A DNA stretch of 64,000 nucleotides, taken from assembly GCA_947396885.1 (NCBI GenBank), contig OX377205.1, positions 68,048,969-68,112,968 of the forward strand. The letters are read 5' to 3'. Below are positions 9,541-21,267 of this stretch, piece by piece. Numbering within the stretch: the first letter of the stretch is position 1; each line of letters starts with the position of its first letter. This DNA comes from Heligmosomoides polygyrus polygyrus. Taxonomy: Eukaryota; Nematoda; Chromadorea; Rhabditida; Heligmosomidae. The notes under the pieces were generated by a model. That model was not told the DNA's origin, ran no database searches, and saw only the letters and a program-made list of their open reading frames with translations. A program made the position numbers and the translations under genes.

Positions 9541-11320
9541 TACCCTGTCCGCTGCAGTCATGCAGGTGCGTTGCCTTCACATCGTTCTTCATCTCATAAA
9601 ATAGTTTTCTTGTGTTTTCCTGATTATTTTCCTTTCTCCGTTGTGTAGCTGCCTGCTATAAGCTGTGAAATGGAAGAACAACGCGGTTTGGATAAAATAG
9701 CACACTAACAAGGAAAAATATGAAGAAAATCCTCGTCCTCGGGTACGAGACTTCCCGGGTTACCTGCCTTGGTTCTAATCCTTCTCGAGACGGCGGTCCT
9801 TACTTCGGGCGACAGCGAGCCCGGCGACAGATTGGGAGAACGAAGAGGACGACCGTGCAGACCTAGGGACAGCGAAGAGGTCGCCATCGCCAATGGCCGT
9901 CCGCTATCCCGCCGCCGGACGAGGGAAAGTCCGGCGGCGGAATGGCGGGGCGGCCGCGATGCGGTCGGCGGCGGAGGGTTGGTGGCGGAAGGTCGGCGAC
10001 GGAAGCGAAATGACGACGAACTGGGGGCCCAAATTGATTGACCGGTTCTTGTGTGAGAATGGTACTGTACTCGTTCCAGGACCAAGCCCATATTGAGAAC
10101 TGAGCCTCTTTAATCGTGCGGCGTGCCAAACAGCGATGTCTTTGATGTTGAAGACGGGCGTGTCGCAGAGCTTAAGATGCAGGTTGGGGTAATCACAGTA
10201 TCCTTTCTTACCTAAACTTGTACACAAAAACAAAGAACATGTCAGTTAGAAACTCCTACCCTACGTAGCGTATGTGGGTGGGGGGGGGGGGGAGACTGAT
10301 AATGAGCGGCGGGCGAGGCCGGAAACATGCCAGAACGGGTCTATGTGACCAACTGAGGTGGGGATGACGATGCTGTTGACGATGAGTGGGCCTACGAGTT
10401 AGAACAATCAATAATCTCAATACGAAGGCTAAAATACGTAATGGCCGGTGGCGGATGGGTCGGATCGGTGGCTGAAGGGCCGGCTGCAGTGCGGACACGG
10501 CGCGTGTGGCGATGGTACTGTACTCGTTCCAGGATCACGTGCATATAGAGAACTCGCTCCCTTTAATTGTGGGAACCACGACATAGGGGACGGGTACCCC
10601 AGGTTTGGTTTTCGTATAAGGGCTTGTGCGAAATGAAATCCAAACTAGCTTCTTACTTTTTCCTTGTCTTGTTGCATGTCTTCTTGTTTTGTTTCCTTTT
10701 CTCTATTAGCAGTAAAGCAATTCCATAGCAATGAAAACCCTCCACTTATACGATTGAAATCAAACCGAATCTATGAAGCCATTGGTAGCATCGACGTGGA
10801 AATCTCTTCAGTGTATATGTATGCAGGTCCATGGCAATTACGTCAAAACAGTTTGTCACAAATAGGGTAACTACTGCAGTTCCGACAGGGAACGCAGTTT
10901 TCATAATCATGTTTAACGAGATTCAATGCGAATCGGACAAAACTGGAAGCATGCTCGATATGGGATATTGGTATACGAGGAATTGCAACCCTGCTGAAGA
11001 TATGTTTCGTCAGCTGCTTTGCACAGAGGATGGCGTTCACGCACAACCGTTTGTTATTTGTTGTCACTATGGCATACAGTTTTCTATTAGGTTGGCCCAT
11101 AAGTCCCCACCGTTTCTTTCAACAAATCATTGCGGATTTCGCCGGCGGTCTCCTGCATAGCGTTATAAAGCTTTGAAAAGAGAATGTTTTCCCCCTATCT
11201 GAAAGTGTATTGCAATTCCTTTTTCATCCTTGAATTTTGTCAATTTTTAGGCCGTTAAAGTGAATAGCGAAAAGTGGAAAGTGGTTATCGGCGACAGTTC
11301 CTTCTCTAGGCCTCGTGCAT
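9541..11320. repeat. GC-rich block with a direct repeat and a G13 tract; no gene recognised
   Basis: The segment ATGGTACTGTACTCGTTCCA followed by about 40 similar bases occurs near 10060-10115 and again at 10513-10570. GC-rich sequence lies upstream of each copy (9780-10040 and 10440-10510). G13 lies at 10280-10292. Overlapping open frames on both strands at 9700-10230 reflect high GC rather than coding. 10640-11320 is AT-rich with nothing readable. Confidence 0.5.
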
Positions 11321-11569
11321 ACTTCCCGTCGCTGCGATGGAATCGCGGCGATGAGCTTTGCAGAGCGACGCGAAAGGATTTGAATTTCTCATTGCTCGTG
11401 GAATCGCTCATCGCTCTGCAAGGGAGCGCGACGGCGATCCGCCCAGGACCAACGCTAAGCACCGCACGCGGCGCGAAAAAGTATGCCATGCCCGCGATGA
11501 GCGCGGGAAGCCATCGCGGCGGAAGTGTTCATGAACTGAGCTCCGCGACGGCATTGCGGCGATGGTAGT

Positions 11570-11812
11570 ATGCCTATGCAGTATATGATCGCTAAATTGG
11601 CGAAAGCGAAGCGAAACCAGAGGGTGCAAGTTTCGTCAGTTAATGTGAAATGTAAGTGCGAATTTTGCGGTAGACTGTATCAAACACATTCTGGACTAAG
11701 CAATCACGAAATCGCTGTGCATATTGATTGCCTTCGCTTTGTTACGACTAACTGTTCTTCCTGCGATGCAGTTTGTAAAGTCTGCCTCCCTCCACTCGAG
11801 GTATTTGCTTAA
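11570..11812 (+). CDS. short ORF with one C2H2 zinc finger, partial
   Basis: The frame contains CEFCGRLYQTHSGLSNHEIA followed by VH, a textbook C-x2-C-x12-H-x4-H finger with the hydrophobic Tyr and Leu in the usual places. It is preceded by a basic stretch (KLAKAKRNQRVQ). A single finger of this form occurs in host transcription factors and also at the N-terminus of some non-LTR elements. No RT is visible downstream, and no other exon was found. It may be a lone exon or a decayed element. Confidence 0.4.
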   Translation: MPMQYMIAKLAKAKRNQRVQVSSVNVKCKCEFCGRLYQTHSGLSNHEIAVHIDCLRFVTTNCSSCDAVCKVCLPPLEVFA

Positions 11813-11819
11813 GAGGAAA

Positions 11820-14800
11820 GCAGTATCAATTGAAGATATATTTCGGGCAAGATCAAAAAAGCCATGTTGGTCATACTGATGACAGACATGCAAAATCTGC
11901 CCAAGATTTCGTCATAGAACGAGTGTTTTTTAGAAACAAGGCTGACCACGTGGTAATTTTGTGTTAACATAGAAATGTCATGTTTTGATCATCAGTTCCA
12001 CTCCCAAGAATGGAGGAGCTTGGTCGTTGACACTAGCACAACAAAAGGTCAATCAAGAATAGAGATCAGAAGACATTCTATTTACGTTGTAATGTATCCT
12101 TTCGGACAGAATCAGAGAAAAACCGGTCTATGACGAAAAAAGCCATATGTTGTACTGCCTACATAAAAGCCGCGAGTGACCTCCTTATTACGTAACACGT
12201 GCTGGTTTTATATAATGTGTTTAACCACCGGTTATGTTTAAGTAGTCGAAAACAGCTCCGGTGCTCAAGTGGAGTATTGCATAACTCACGTAGGCAATAT
12301 ACCTAGTAGGGAAGCCCTTAAGTTGAATGCGACCACTTACATAGTTCAACTTTTAAAGAACGGCTTCGATGCAGGGGGGATCGTTTTTAAAATACTATCA
12401 CAATTCTCATTTGGTAATCCTCAAACCAGGCTCCTCTATACCACAACGAAGGTATCTTGTTAGCCTTCTGGCAGTTTTTATATTCATTTTGAACTACGTT
12501 ACTTTCAGGAAGAATGCTGTGAAGCGCGGAGTAGTGCCTGGCAGGCTGCACAGCAATCACGTCATCTCCGTTAATGCTAGAGGGAAAGAAAGCTTCTCGA
12601 AAATGGAATAAGATGCTACGATCCCTGTTAGGATGATACTGGATACGTTTCGCGATGAGTATGTTTTTCACAGCTTTCACAATGAAGTTAATTTCTAGAA
12701 AGTGGTAACCTTTTATTTTTCTGTACTTCGGCCATCATCAGTCCTCAGAATTGGCTAATAAAGTATGGAAGGCGAGGAGTGCGTATTGATGAGGATACAT
12801 TCAATCCTCCGGATTCAGAAATTCAGTTTTCCGGAAAAATCCGGATTCAGTTTTTGGGTAGTAATTTTAACACTTCTCAGTGAGGGGGTCACGGGAGTAG
12901 GGCAGGTTTCCTTTTACCATTCAGGTGTAATGTAAATTGATTTGTGTTGCAGAATGTTATGGTGACCTTGATTTTTAGAATGAGTGGAAAGAAATCGCAG
13001 GCTTATCCGCAGAATTAAGAAAGCTGATTCCTGATTTCGATGTGGATTATTTTATTCCCGACAATACAAATTCGTTATACAGTGGATTAGAACACGAGTT
13101 TCTACACACGAAGTCAATAAAACTTGTGTTCGTTATATGTGGTGCAAGCTGTAATGAGAATGAGATTCGAAAAGAAAGGAAATGTTGTTTTTTTAAAATA
13201 ACACTATTAATTCCGTTAATGTAACGAGGCATTTTTAGAAATCTCTCGTATCTCTGGTCAAAAATGAAATTTCAGTACTCTGCAATGTGCCCGAGGCTCC
13301 TGCAGTTGCTCAAAGAAAAAGGAATCTGAAATGCTAATGTTCTTGGAAACACTTGGTAACAGTTGACATCATACGTCAGCACTTCTGATACCCAGACAAG
13401 TTTTTTTTTCAAGGGCACTCGTCTTGAACACTAGTGGGCTGCATTTGACCGAATTTTTGCACCGTTCAACACTTCCATGTTAGTTGAACGTTTCCACGAA
13501 CGCATAAAATACTATTACCGTGGAGGCGTATGAGGTTTGGCTCAATCGGCAATTGTTTAATAACCGCTGCGTAAGTTATTGCGCACTATTTTGAAATATG
13601 GGTCTGTTTTCAAATTACCGACGTCGACAACAGTTTATAATCACCGATATGGTAGATATGCCACTGTCTCTTATGTATATGAACGCCATCGCCTCACGGA
13701 GCAATACAAAGCGGACGAGGCAGGGATTAAAGCCTTAAAAAGGCTACAATTTAGATTACCAATGAAGGTTGGAGGGTGCGGTGTAGAGGGGTATATTTTA
13801 TCGAGTAGAAGCGCTGTGGTTGCGACCCCGGAGTCAACCTTTTTGGATTCACTTTCCGGATTAACATATTTTGCAATTAAACAATCACTGCACACGGTGC
13901 GACGCGTGCACGCACGCGTTTTGCTGCGAGTCTCTCACTGATAGCAAGGCGGGCGTCCGCTGCCTTCACATACACGCAGCTATAACTTGAAATCTGAGGC
14001 TTTGTTGACTGACTGACTGTTGCTACCCTGTCATAGGTACGTTCAGAGTTGGATTTTAGGGCGTCACTTCGTCCCCCATTCGAAAGACGACGAAAACACT
14101 CGAGATGCTTGCGACGGTAATAACAATAATGTAATCGATGTCTCCCTTGTGTCTCTGGGTGTCTCTCTTGGGATCGCACCATCTGTTCCGACAACGAGAA
14201 CCGGCAAAAAAAACGAAACAGGTCACATGTATCACAACAAAGGAAACTTGCAAAGAATCGAAACGATAGGTTGATCAGCTTTCTTACATTCGGCCGTCGA
14301 TTATTTGATTTTCCTTTTCGATGTTATATAAATTTCAGTGTTGGCCTCGAATCTAGGCGTGCTCATTCGAGATCGCCAAAATTTCAGAATGAGCCGACAT
14401 ACTTGACTACGTCGCCAACAGCAAGCAATGGATTTGTCTGGATATGGGAGCTCCGAAAGAACGATATGGGTCGTTAATTCGTCGGTCAGAATTTAAAGCA
14501 GTCGGACAAGTAAGAAACCTAACACTGATCCGTCTATTATCCATAAGTCATGAGTTTCAGCTGATCACTTGCCCCACTGAAGTACGTTATTTCTGAGAAG
14601 AAGTGTGAAATTATGACGATTTGAGCTCTGATGTAGCCAAATTTGGAGCAGTGAACATGCCAAAGATATCTTAAATGATCTTTTCGCCGTGTACGGTTTA
14701 AATAAGCAAGTGTTAGTGTTACGGGATGTTGTTGAGTTTTATGCTGCACGTTTCTGTGCTTCTTTGTTCATAATGCAAACGTGAACAAACGTGAACTGAA

Positions 14801-15430
14801 GTTGCTTTATTCACAACTTACTCGTGATTAGCTTCCGACTATCGTTATTTCTCTCTGTACGTGTGCGGAAGTCCCGTGAACTGAATGAACTTTGAAAACT
14901 TAGTGCATAATATTTAGTCAAGTTTGGAACTGACAATGTGGACACGACAATAAAAACGTGAGCGCATGAACATATAAGTTGAAGGTCTGGCCTTCTCCTC
15001 GTTTTGTAGTACCAACTGCAAGTGCACCCTTGATTCGTTAAGGGAGGAACTCGCAGTTCTAGAAATATTTATGTAACTTCCAATTTTGAATCATCCACAA
15101 GATCTGAACAAACCTTTGAGCTGCATAAACTTGAGGTAAAGAATTTTTGAGCCTGAATTATCTCTCAATTTATAATCCGTATCAACAACTGCTAAGTGAA
15201 AACAACGTTTCAACAAGCAAAAGAGTCTATTCCTACCTGAAGACGAAGTTTTCGAGGGGAAATGGGAAACTCTCAAGTGAGAATGAGGTATCCGAAGTTA
15301 AGGTGGACAATTTCTCAGTGAAAATGAAATTTTTGTGCTGAAGATCGAAAATTTCTGAGTAGGAGATATCATTCTGAGAGCGAAAGGTGCCAACTACTAC
15401 TTGAAGCCAACTACTACTTGGATATTGCGT
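11820..15430. other. no gene recognised
   Basis: A long mixed stretch. A 120-codon plus frame at 13579-13941 and a 105-codon minus frame at 13877-14194 have no recognisable motif. I cannot rule out small exons. Confidence 0.4.
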
Positions 15431-15432
15431 TC

Positions 15433-15590
15433 AATCAAACAGCGCCGGTGGTGCAATGGTGTAGAGCATTCCCGCCCGATCAGCAGGAGGTGCGGGTTCG
15501 AGTCCGCCTGGTGCCAGAAGTTTTGAGCATAACAAAACATCGCTGTAACAGCATACTAGTTGAAGCGTTGAAATAAAGGAGAAATCAACG
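15433..15590 (+). mobile_element. tRNA-derived SINE (family 2), copy 1
   Basis: A tRNA-like head at 15442-15515 has a 7-bp acceptor stem (GCGCCGG with CCTGGTGC, two wobbles) and a B-box GGTTCGAGTCC. The flank TCAAACAGCGCCGG and the downstream GTTTTGA..ACAAAACATC are shared with the copy at 45700-45862. The repeated tail argues for a SINE and against a working tRNA gene. Confidence 0.65.
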
Positions 15591-15739
15591 TTTTTACATA
15601 GCTTCACCTCCAAAAATCCTACTATATATAAGCGAGAACGGTCGTTTGTCTGTGGGTTAGTGTGTGTGTGTGTTTGTTTGCACAGAAGTGCAGGAGTGTG
15701 TTGGGAGGAAGCATGGGGAAGGGGGGGGGGAAGGTTGTA

Positions 15740-16155
15740 GTTGTCACCAGTTGTCAACTGTTGTAGTTGTCGACAGGCATCCATGTTCAGACGACATGTC
15801 ACCGATGTCGTTCAAAGGAGGTGCGGGTCGGGAAAAGATGTCCCCCACCTCCTTCAACATGCGTCCGGGTAGTTGGAGGGGTGTCAGTGAGGTGGGTCAA
15901 CAGGTGTCTGGGTTCAGAAGACGTGTCACCGATGTCCCACAGGACATTCGGGTTGAGGAGTGGTGTCACCGATGTCGCGCTAAGGAGGTGCGGGTTCAGA
16001 AGAGATGTCATCGAGGTCCTGCAACGGGCGTCAGGGTTCAGAAGGGGTGTCACCCGGGTCAGTAAAGTCAGTTCTCATTATCGCCCAACATGTGTCTGGC
16101 TTCAGAATTGTGCCACATTTGTCGGTGTGCAAAAAGACGTGTCATAGACGTCGTG
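15740..16155. repeat. minisatellite with units of about 40 bp
   Basis: The core GTCACCGATGTC, with variants, recurs near 15798, 15837, 15880, 15927, 15966, 16007 and 16048, so most spacings are 39-43 bases. Each unit also carries GGGTTCAGAAGA-like sequence. All three plus frames and the minus strand stay open across it, an effect of the repeat rather than a gene. A GT run and a G10 tract (15721-15730) lie just upstream. Confidence 0.75.
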
Positions 16156-16164
16156 GCAGTGAAG

Positions 16165-16445
16165 GAGAACCCGTAAAGGGGACCAGTAAGGTGGAAGACC
16201 AGTAATGGTGGACCAGTTAAGGAGGCAGGTAGAGGGAATAGACCAGTAATGGGGGAGCCTGTGAGGAGGAAGGGGGTCCAGTGAAGAGAGACCAGCAATG
16301 GGTGGCTAGTGAAGGTGGATCAGTGAAGAGGGGGGGGGGGTCCAGTGAGGGGGGAACAAGTAGGGCGGGACCAGTAAGGTGGGGGGAGGTTAAGTAAGGC
16401 GGTACCAGTAAAGAGGAACAGTGAACGGGGAACCATTTAAGTGCG
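16165..16445. repeat. purine-rich degenerate tandem repeat
   Basis: The core GACCAGTAAGG recurs about a dozen times at loose 14-30 base spacing, with an 11-base G tract at 16330-16340. No coding signal. Confidence 0.7.
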
Positions 16446-16569
16446 ACCTGTGCGAATGGGTTCCAATGAAGGAGGACAGTTCTATTGTCGGGGTTTGGTG
16501 GCAAAGCCTCCAACCAGACGTTTGGCGGCTGGCAGGCCTTTGTGCTTTGGTGGATGAGTGTGTTAGGGG

Positions 16570-16815
16570 AATGTGTTGGGCTGGGGAGAGGATGTAGTTG
16601 TGCGACGTGTCTGGCGACTCAGTAGACGTGCCGAACACGTTGCCCAACGTGCATGGCGATTCAATAGACGTGCCAAACACCTCGCCAAACGCGCGTGGAG
16701 ATGCGGCGCTGGAAGAGTGTGTTGGGACAAAGCGTTGGACGGGGGGGGGGGGGGTTGTAGTTGTGCAACGTGACTGGCAACTCAGTAGACGTGCCGAACA
16801 CGTTGCCCAATGTGA
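16570..16815. repeat. degenerate repeat with core AGTAGACGTGCCGAACACGT
   Basis: The core appears near 16620, in diverged form near 16662 and again near 16784. A G14 tract lies at 16741-16754. TGTAGTTGTG(C) before the first and last core also resembles sequence near 15735, so the whole 15.7-16.8 kb tract seems built from related pieces. Confidence 0.65.
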
Positions 16816-17290
16816 GAACGCCTATGATAAACCTACAGAAGTGAAGAACAAATTCATGCAAAAATACACAGCAGGATTTTAAGATTCACAAGAATTGGTT
16901 TTGCACTCACAGCACGACCCGTCGTCTGCGTGACGCGGCAGTATACCAAAGGCCTTTCCGTAGATTAGTGGTATTGTAAGAACGCGCAACCCGCGCAAGT
17001 GCGAGAGACGCCGTTAGGCGTATCGGAGCACTGGTGTAAAATAAATTAAAACAGGCGTCATTTGTGGCGCGTCTCCGGGTTTGTTACAAATCGCGCGACC
17101 GATTACGTCATGTCGACACAGGTTTGTCGATTACAACTCAGTCATTGCACTGGCTTACGCATTTTTGCCGGAATGCTTTTGTAAAGTTTCGGGCAAAAGC
17201 CAAGTGAACGACAGTGCCATAAAGTACGATAACATTTTTATTGTAAATGGCATCGTGGGCCGGTTGTTGAAAGCCGAAAAATTTATGCCA

Positions 17291-17538
17291 CGTAAATCGT
17301 AATTACGCACATTCCTGGTGCATATCATCTGTTGTCGCTAACAGTTCGTGGGCCCACAACCAAGTGTACCGAACAGCCTATCGCCAACCATATGCTGACA
17401 GCGTGCTGCCAGGATCCTGGCAGCACGCTGTCAGCATATGGTTGGCGATAGGCTGTTCGGTACACTTGGTTGTGGGCCCACGAACTGTTAGCGACAACAG
17501 ATGATATGCACCAGGAATGTGCGTAATTACGATTTACG
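17291..17538. repeat. perfect 248-bp palindrome, two 124-base arms, no spacer
   Basis: Reading outward from the central AGGATCCT (17411-17418), the arms 17291-17414 and 17415-17538 match base for base. There is no loop. Both ends carry CGTAAATCG-type sequence, and similar ACGATTT repeats continue to 17640. It is either a fold-back/MITE-type element or an assembly artefact. Confidence 0.97.
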
Positions 17539-17640
17539 ATTTACGATTTTACGATTTAAGGCTATTTTTTGGTGATTTTTTTACGATTTACGATTTGCGT
17601 CATTTTAGGTCGTAAATCGTAAATTTCCGTAAATGTGATC
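17539..17640. repeat. short ACGATTTACGATTT-type repeats
   Basis: The heptamer family ACGATTT / AAATCGT recurs on both strands across this tract and overlaps the palindrome's outer ends. It resembles the terminal sequence of nematode palindromic MITEs. No gene. Confidence 0.6.
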
Positions 17641-19470
17641 TTTGATCAACAACCAACAGGATTCCAATTTTATGTCAAGTTGATTGTAGTGGGTTATGAA
17701 GATGTGTCCACTCTATTGGTCCCCTCTTACAACTCATTACCGTTCCTTTTTTAGGGTTCTTTTTGATGTTCTAATGTGTTACTGTGGCGGAAGACACCGC
17801 CCTGTGTACAGCCTTCTCGAATCCGACTTGTCCCTTCGCTTAATTAACTTTTCCATTTCTCTAACATTTTCGGGACTGCTTTTTGGAATCAAACCTGCTC
17901 AAGAGGAGAAACAAATGCAATACATCATTAAAAATTAGCTCTCCTCTAGGAGGCTGGTCTCTTCCATTTCCTAACAAGGCACATCGCATTCCTACTATCG
18001 AAGGTCTCACTATTCCAGCCCACAGAAATGCATTGGAGGCAGTTTCATAGAGAAAGGGAGACGAGAACGCTTTGATCCTCATCCTGTTTGGAATAACGTC
18101 TGCTCCATTTGTTGATAATAGATTCATTCTAATCCTGGATGAACAGAAATGGCGGAAATCCACTCACGAGTATCATTCGTGATTGGAAGCTCGGTCTAGA
18201 ATGTTACTACACTCACGTGAAAAGCACAAGTCACTGGTGTTACATTGCACTTCATAGGGTGGTCGGTGATGAGGTATAGGAGGGGACCAATAGATGATAT
18301 GCAAATGCGATAAAAGCGAACTCATCAAGAAAAGTTCGAACTGTTTCTGGCACTTTCGTTCTCCCTTTTCAGGGGGTGATTGAAGCTATTGCATTTACCC
18401 TACCTATTCGCTTAGGATGCTGCAGTCTCTCGGAGAGCAAACGTTCGTTACAAAACTGGCGAACGGCAGCCCGAGCGAGTGCAGAGAATTACTAAATACA
18501 AATGTAATATTTTAGAGCTTTCAAAATCGGCCGATGTTGACGACCGATGATTCAGAACTCGAGAGCAGTTTTAGGAGACGTCTTCATTGCAATCCCTCTA
18601 CAATTAACAGAGCTTCTGGGCTCGAGTCTCGAGCTGTGGTAATTGCTTTCTACCCTCTCAAAAGGATGGATGTGTAGCTAACTGCTTTCCTACAGCGGTC
18701 TACGTAGCGTTTCACTTGTTGCGTTTAAAATGGACTTCTGCAAACTCAAACTGAACCTGTTTCAATTTAAACCGCGTTCTTCCCAGCTCAGATCTCACAA
18801 AGGGTTACTTTCAAATCAAACTAGACACCGTCTAAATCAAAATTGTCACTTCTATGGAATTGAACTGGATGCCTCAATAAAGTTATACGTTTACCTTTCC
18901 ATTTTGAAGAGACTACAAAAGATGTCCAAGAAATATGATCATACTGTTTTGATGACCAAGAGTTTTTTATCAATCTGCTATAGGAATGTTTCAGGACTTG
19001 TTTCAAAATGCAGAAAAGCGGGGATCTTTCGGTGCTTAACACGATGGGATTGCGCCATGCATTTATTCGGTACGCATGACACGTATCGTATGACCATCGT
19101 ATGACTCAGTACGTTTGTAGATTACTATATGCGCAGCTGCTGTTTTCGCCGCATGGATCAGTGGTGAAATAATTTTTTCAATTTTTACTTTTGCCAGCAA
19201 CTTATTCGTTATTGTTTCTGCTAAATTCCAGACTTCTAATTTTATTTCTAATTGTTAACTTTAATTTTAATTCTAAATTAAAGAATCAAGCTAAAATTGA
19301 TAGTAAGTTAAGAGTTTGTTGCATATTCAAACTATGCAGGCTTTTTTCGAAATACCATGCATAGGTCAAAGCAAAGTTTTTGCATCCACAGTTTTTTTCG
19401 ACTCTCTTGGAATCTTGTTTTCTTGTTTTGAAAGGTGTCTTACTAGCGACAAGGCGTGATGAAGCATCGA
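17641..19470. other. no gene recognised
   Basis: AT-rich. A 124-codon plus frame at 18730-19104 has no motif I recognise and biased composition; I treat it as chance. Confidence 0.4.
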
Positions 19471-19474
19471 AAAG

Positions 19475-19803
19475 TTGAACAACGACGCAGAAGAATTATT
19501 GGACGGGGAGCTGACGAGATTCGTCATAGGAAAGCTCAAGCTACGCCTGACAGTTGCAAAATCAAGATCTAGGACAGATTTCTTAACTTATAGAACTCTC
19601 ATAGAACTAAACTTGCTTCTTGGTAGATGCGGCGATATGATGACAATGTCCACACGTTTGGAGTTGAACTATCGCTTGTTGAGACTTTTAAAAGTGATTG
19701 TAGTTGGCTGATGTGTGATACCGTGTTGTTCTTGTTTTTTGTTTGCTTTATGTTCCTATGCGTGAATCGAATTCTCACTTTGAATAAATGAATAAATAAA
19801 TAA
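19475..19803 (+). mobile_element. 3' end of a CR1-like non-LTR element
   Basis: KLRLTVAKSRSRTDFLTYRT parallels the C-terminus of the minus-strand RT at 62594-62896 (VAKSRSRANFFTYRNLREFN). The fragment ends in ATGAATAAATAAATAAATAG, the same type of tail found at the 3' end of that element. It is strongly 5' truncated, as expected for target-primed insertion. Confidence 0.75.
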
Positions 19804-21138
19804 ATAGAGGGAAACAGTTTGGTAGGAGAAGGTGAACGGCACTACATTTCACATAACTCTTACGATTTACGGTTCACGAAATTTCATATTTCATTCACGC
19901 ACATCCTCAGTATGTACTGCGTCACAGCACAGGCAAAGAGCCATTGTCTTTCGTGGGTAATCATCCTCACAACCACCGGTGGCTTGTCGACAGTCAGCCA
20001 TCATGGCCAAAAACGGACATATTCCAAAGGGGGTGTAGTGAAGAAGAGGACGGCCGCGAGTATTTTTGAGTCAACGACGCAGACTTGGAGCCAGGATGAT
20101 AACGGCGGTATCGTTGATGAATCTGACCCTTGCAGGCACCTCGATTGGGCGTGAGAGTTTACGGGCCATCTCGTGCTCGGGAAGCACTACTCTTCCTCGC
20201 TGCGCCGACCTCACGGCGGTCGTTTGTTTTGAGTATTCTTCCCTCCTCAGGGGTCGTCTTTAGGGGCCGCTATGAGTCGTGGACTCTCTTCCGGGGTCGA
20301 GTGGATCATCAGTGCTGAAAAGCAAGGGAGGGGTTGCAGCCACTCGTGCATCGGCAGTCAGTCTATCTTTCGCTCCTGACATCCGGCTATCCTTCTCAGC
20401 AAAGCTCAGGAGCACGTTATCTGTCTACTTTTGTATTCATTCCATAATACCCACTGCGTTCACTCGCTCTGTGTTGTCGTTGCCTTCTTGTTTGTGAATA
20501 AAGCGTGTTGTTGCTAAGTGTGTAGCTTATGTGGTACAGGGGTAACTCCTTTGATATCTTCGGATCTATCAAACAGAAGAACTTAGCTCACTAGACAGTG
20601 ATACTTGCGCCTATACCGTTCTGACTGTGCTGAGAAATTTCACTCTCTGTCGCTTCTTCACACGCTCTCATAGACTCGAAGAATGCAAATGTTGTTGTTG
20701 TAAATGACACCGAGGACCTGAGCGGTGCAGGGATTCAACTTCCGTTAAACGGTCATAACGCATAACTCAGCATGACTGACATCTCGTGCATACTCGTAAA
20801 GCATACCAGACTTATTTTTATTACCAGTTGCATTTCGAAGTCACTCTAAAGAAGATCTTTGACGAGCTCAAGAAGGCAGTGTCAATTGAGATTCAACAAT
20901 TCTATAAATCTCTGATTTCGTAGAACAATCTTTGTCGGTGTGAGAAAAGAGAACAATCAGAAAAGTTATAGCCCTTTTCTGTACAACACACGTACTCTTC
21001 CCAGTAGACCTTTAAAGCAGACTACTGAAAAGGTGCATAAAGCTGAAAAACGGAAGGCGCAACACGAAGGCACTCAATAAGGGGAGGTGAGCCTTGAAGG
21101 ACCAGTTTAGGGGCACGATTGCACACGTTCGTCTCGAA
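19804..21138. other. no gene recognised; region downstream of the PTR gene
   Basis: GC-richer sequence at about 20040-20400 has overlapping short frames and may be an unknown repeat. No AATAAA on the minus strand was noticed in the first 200 bases after the PTR stop codon. Confidence 0.4.
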
Positions 21139-21267
21139 TCATGGTTTCTTGTTTGAGCCGCGGATTCTGGAGATGAGCGGATCCGTCAGGCTGAGCAGAC
21201 ATGGAATGAGCAGCAAGCCATGCACGACACACAACGTCACGCAGAGAATCATCGTCTTCACGAACAC
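21139..21267 (-). CDS. PTR exon 23, TM12 and C-terminus
   Basis: Encodes VFVKTMILCVTLCVVHGLLL, then IPCLLSLTDPLISRIRG and a short basic tail ending NKKP-stop (TGA 21139-21141). Acceptor TTTTAG. Confidence 0.94.
   Translation of the reverse strand: MFVKTMILCVTLCVVHGLLLIPCLLSLTDPLISRIRGSNKKP

Noticed and set aside
13579..13941. 120-codon plus ORF as a gene
   Set aside because: No motif, no neighbouring exon, no supporting context.
15442..15515. A functional tRNA gene
   Set aside because: The head is shared, with its flanks and 3' tail, with a copy at 45700 that has a target-site duplication, so both are SINEs.
15664..16147. Overlapping ORFs of 133 and 126 codons
   Set aside because: They run through a 40-bp minisatellite that is open in several frames and on both strands.
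15740..16445. CRISPR-like array
   Set aside because: Units are contiguous and degenerate without unique spacers, and the genome is eukaryotic.
17291..17538. Transcription terminator hairpin
   Set aside because: Far too long, no spacer and no U tract; intrinsic terminators do not apply to this genome.
18730..19104. 124-codon plus ORF as a gene
   Set aside because: Biased composition and no recognisable family; likely chance.
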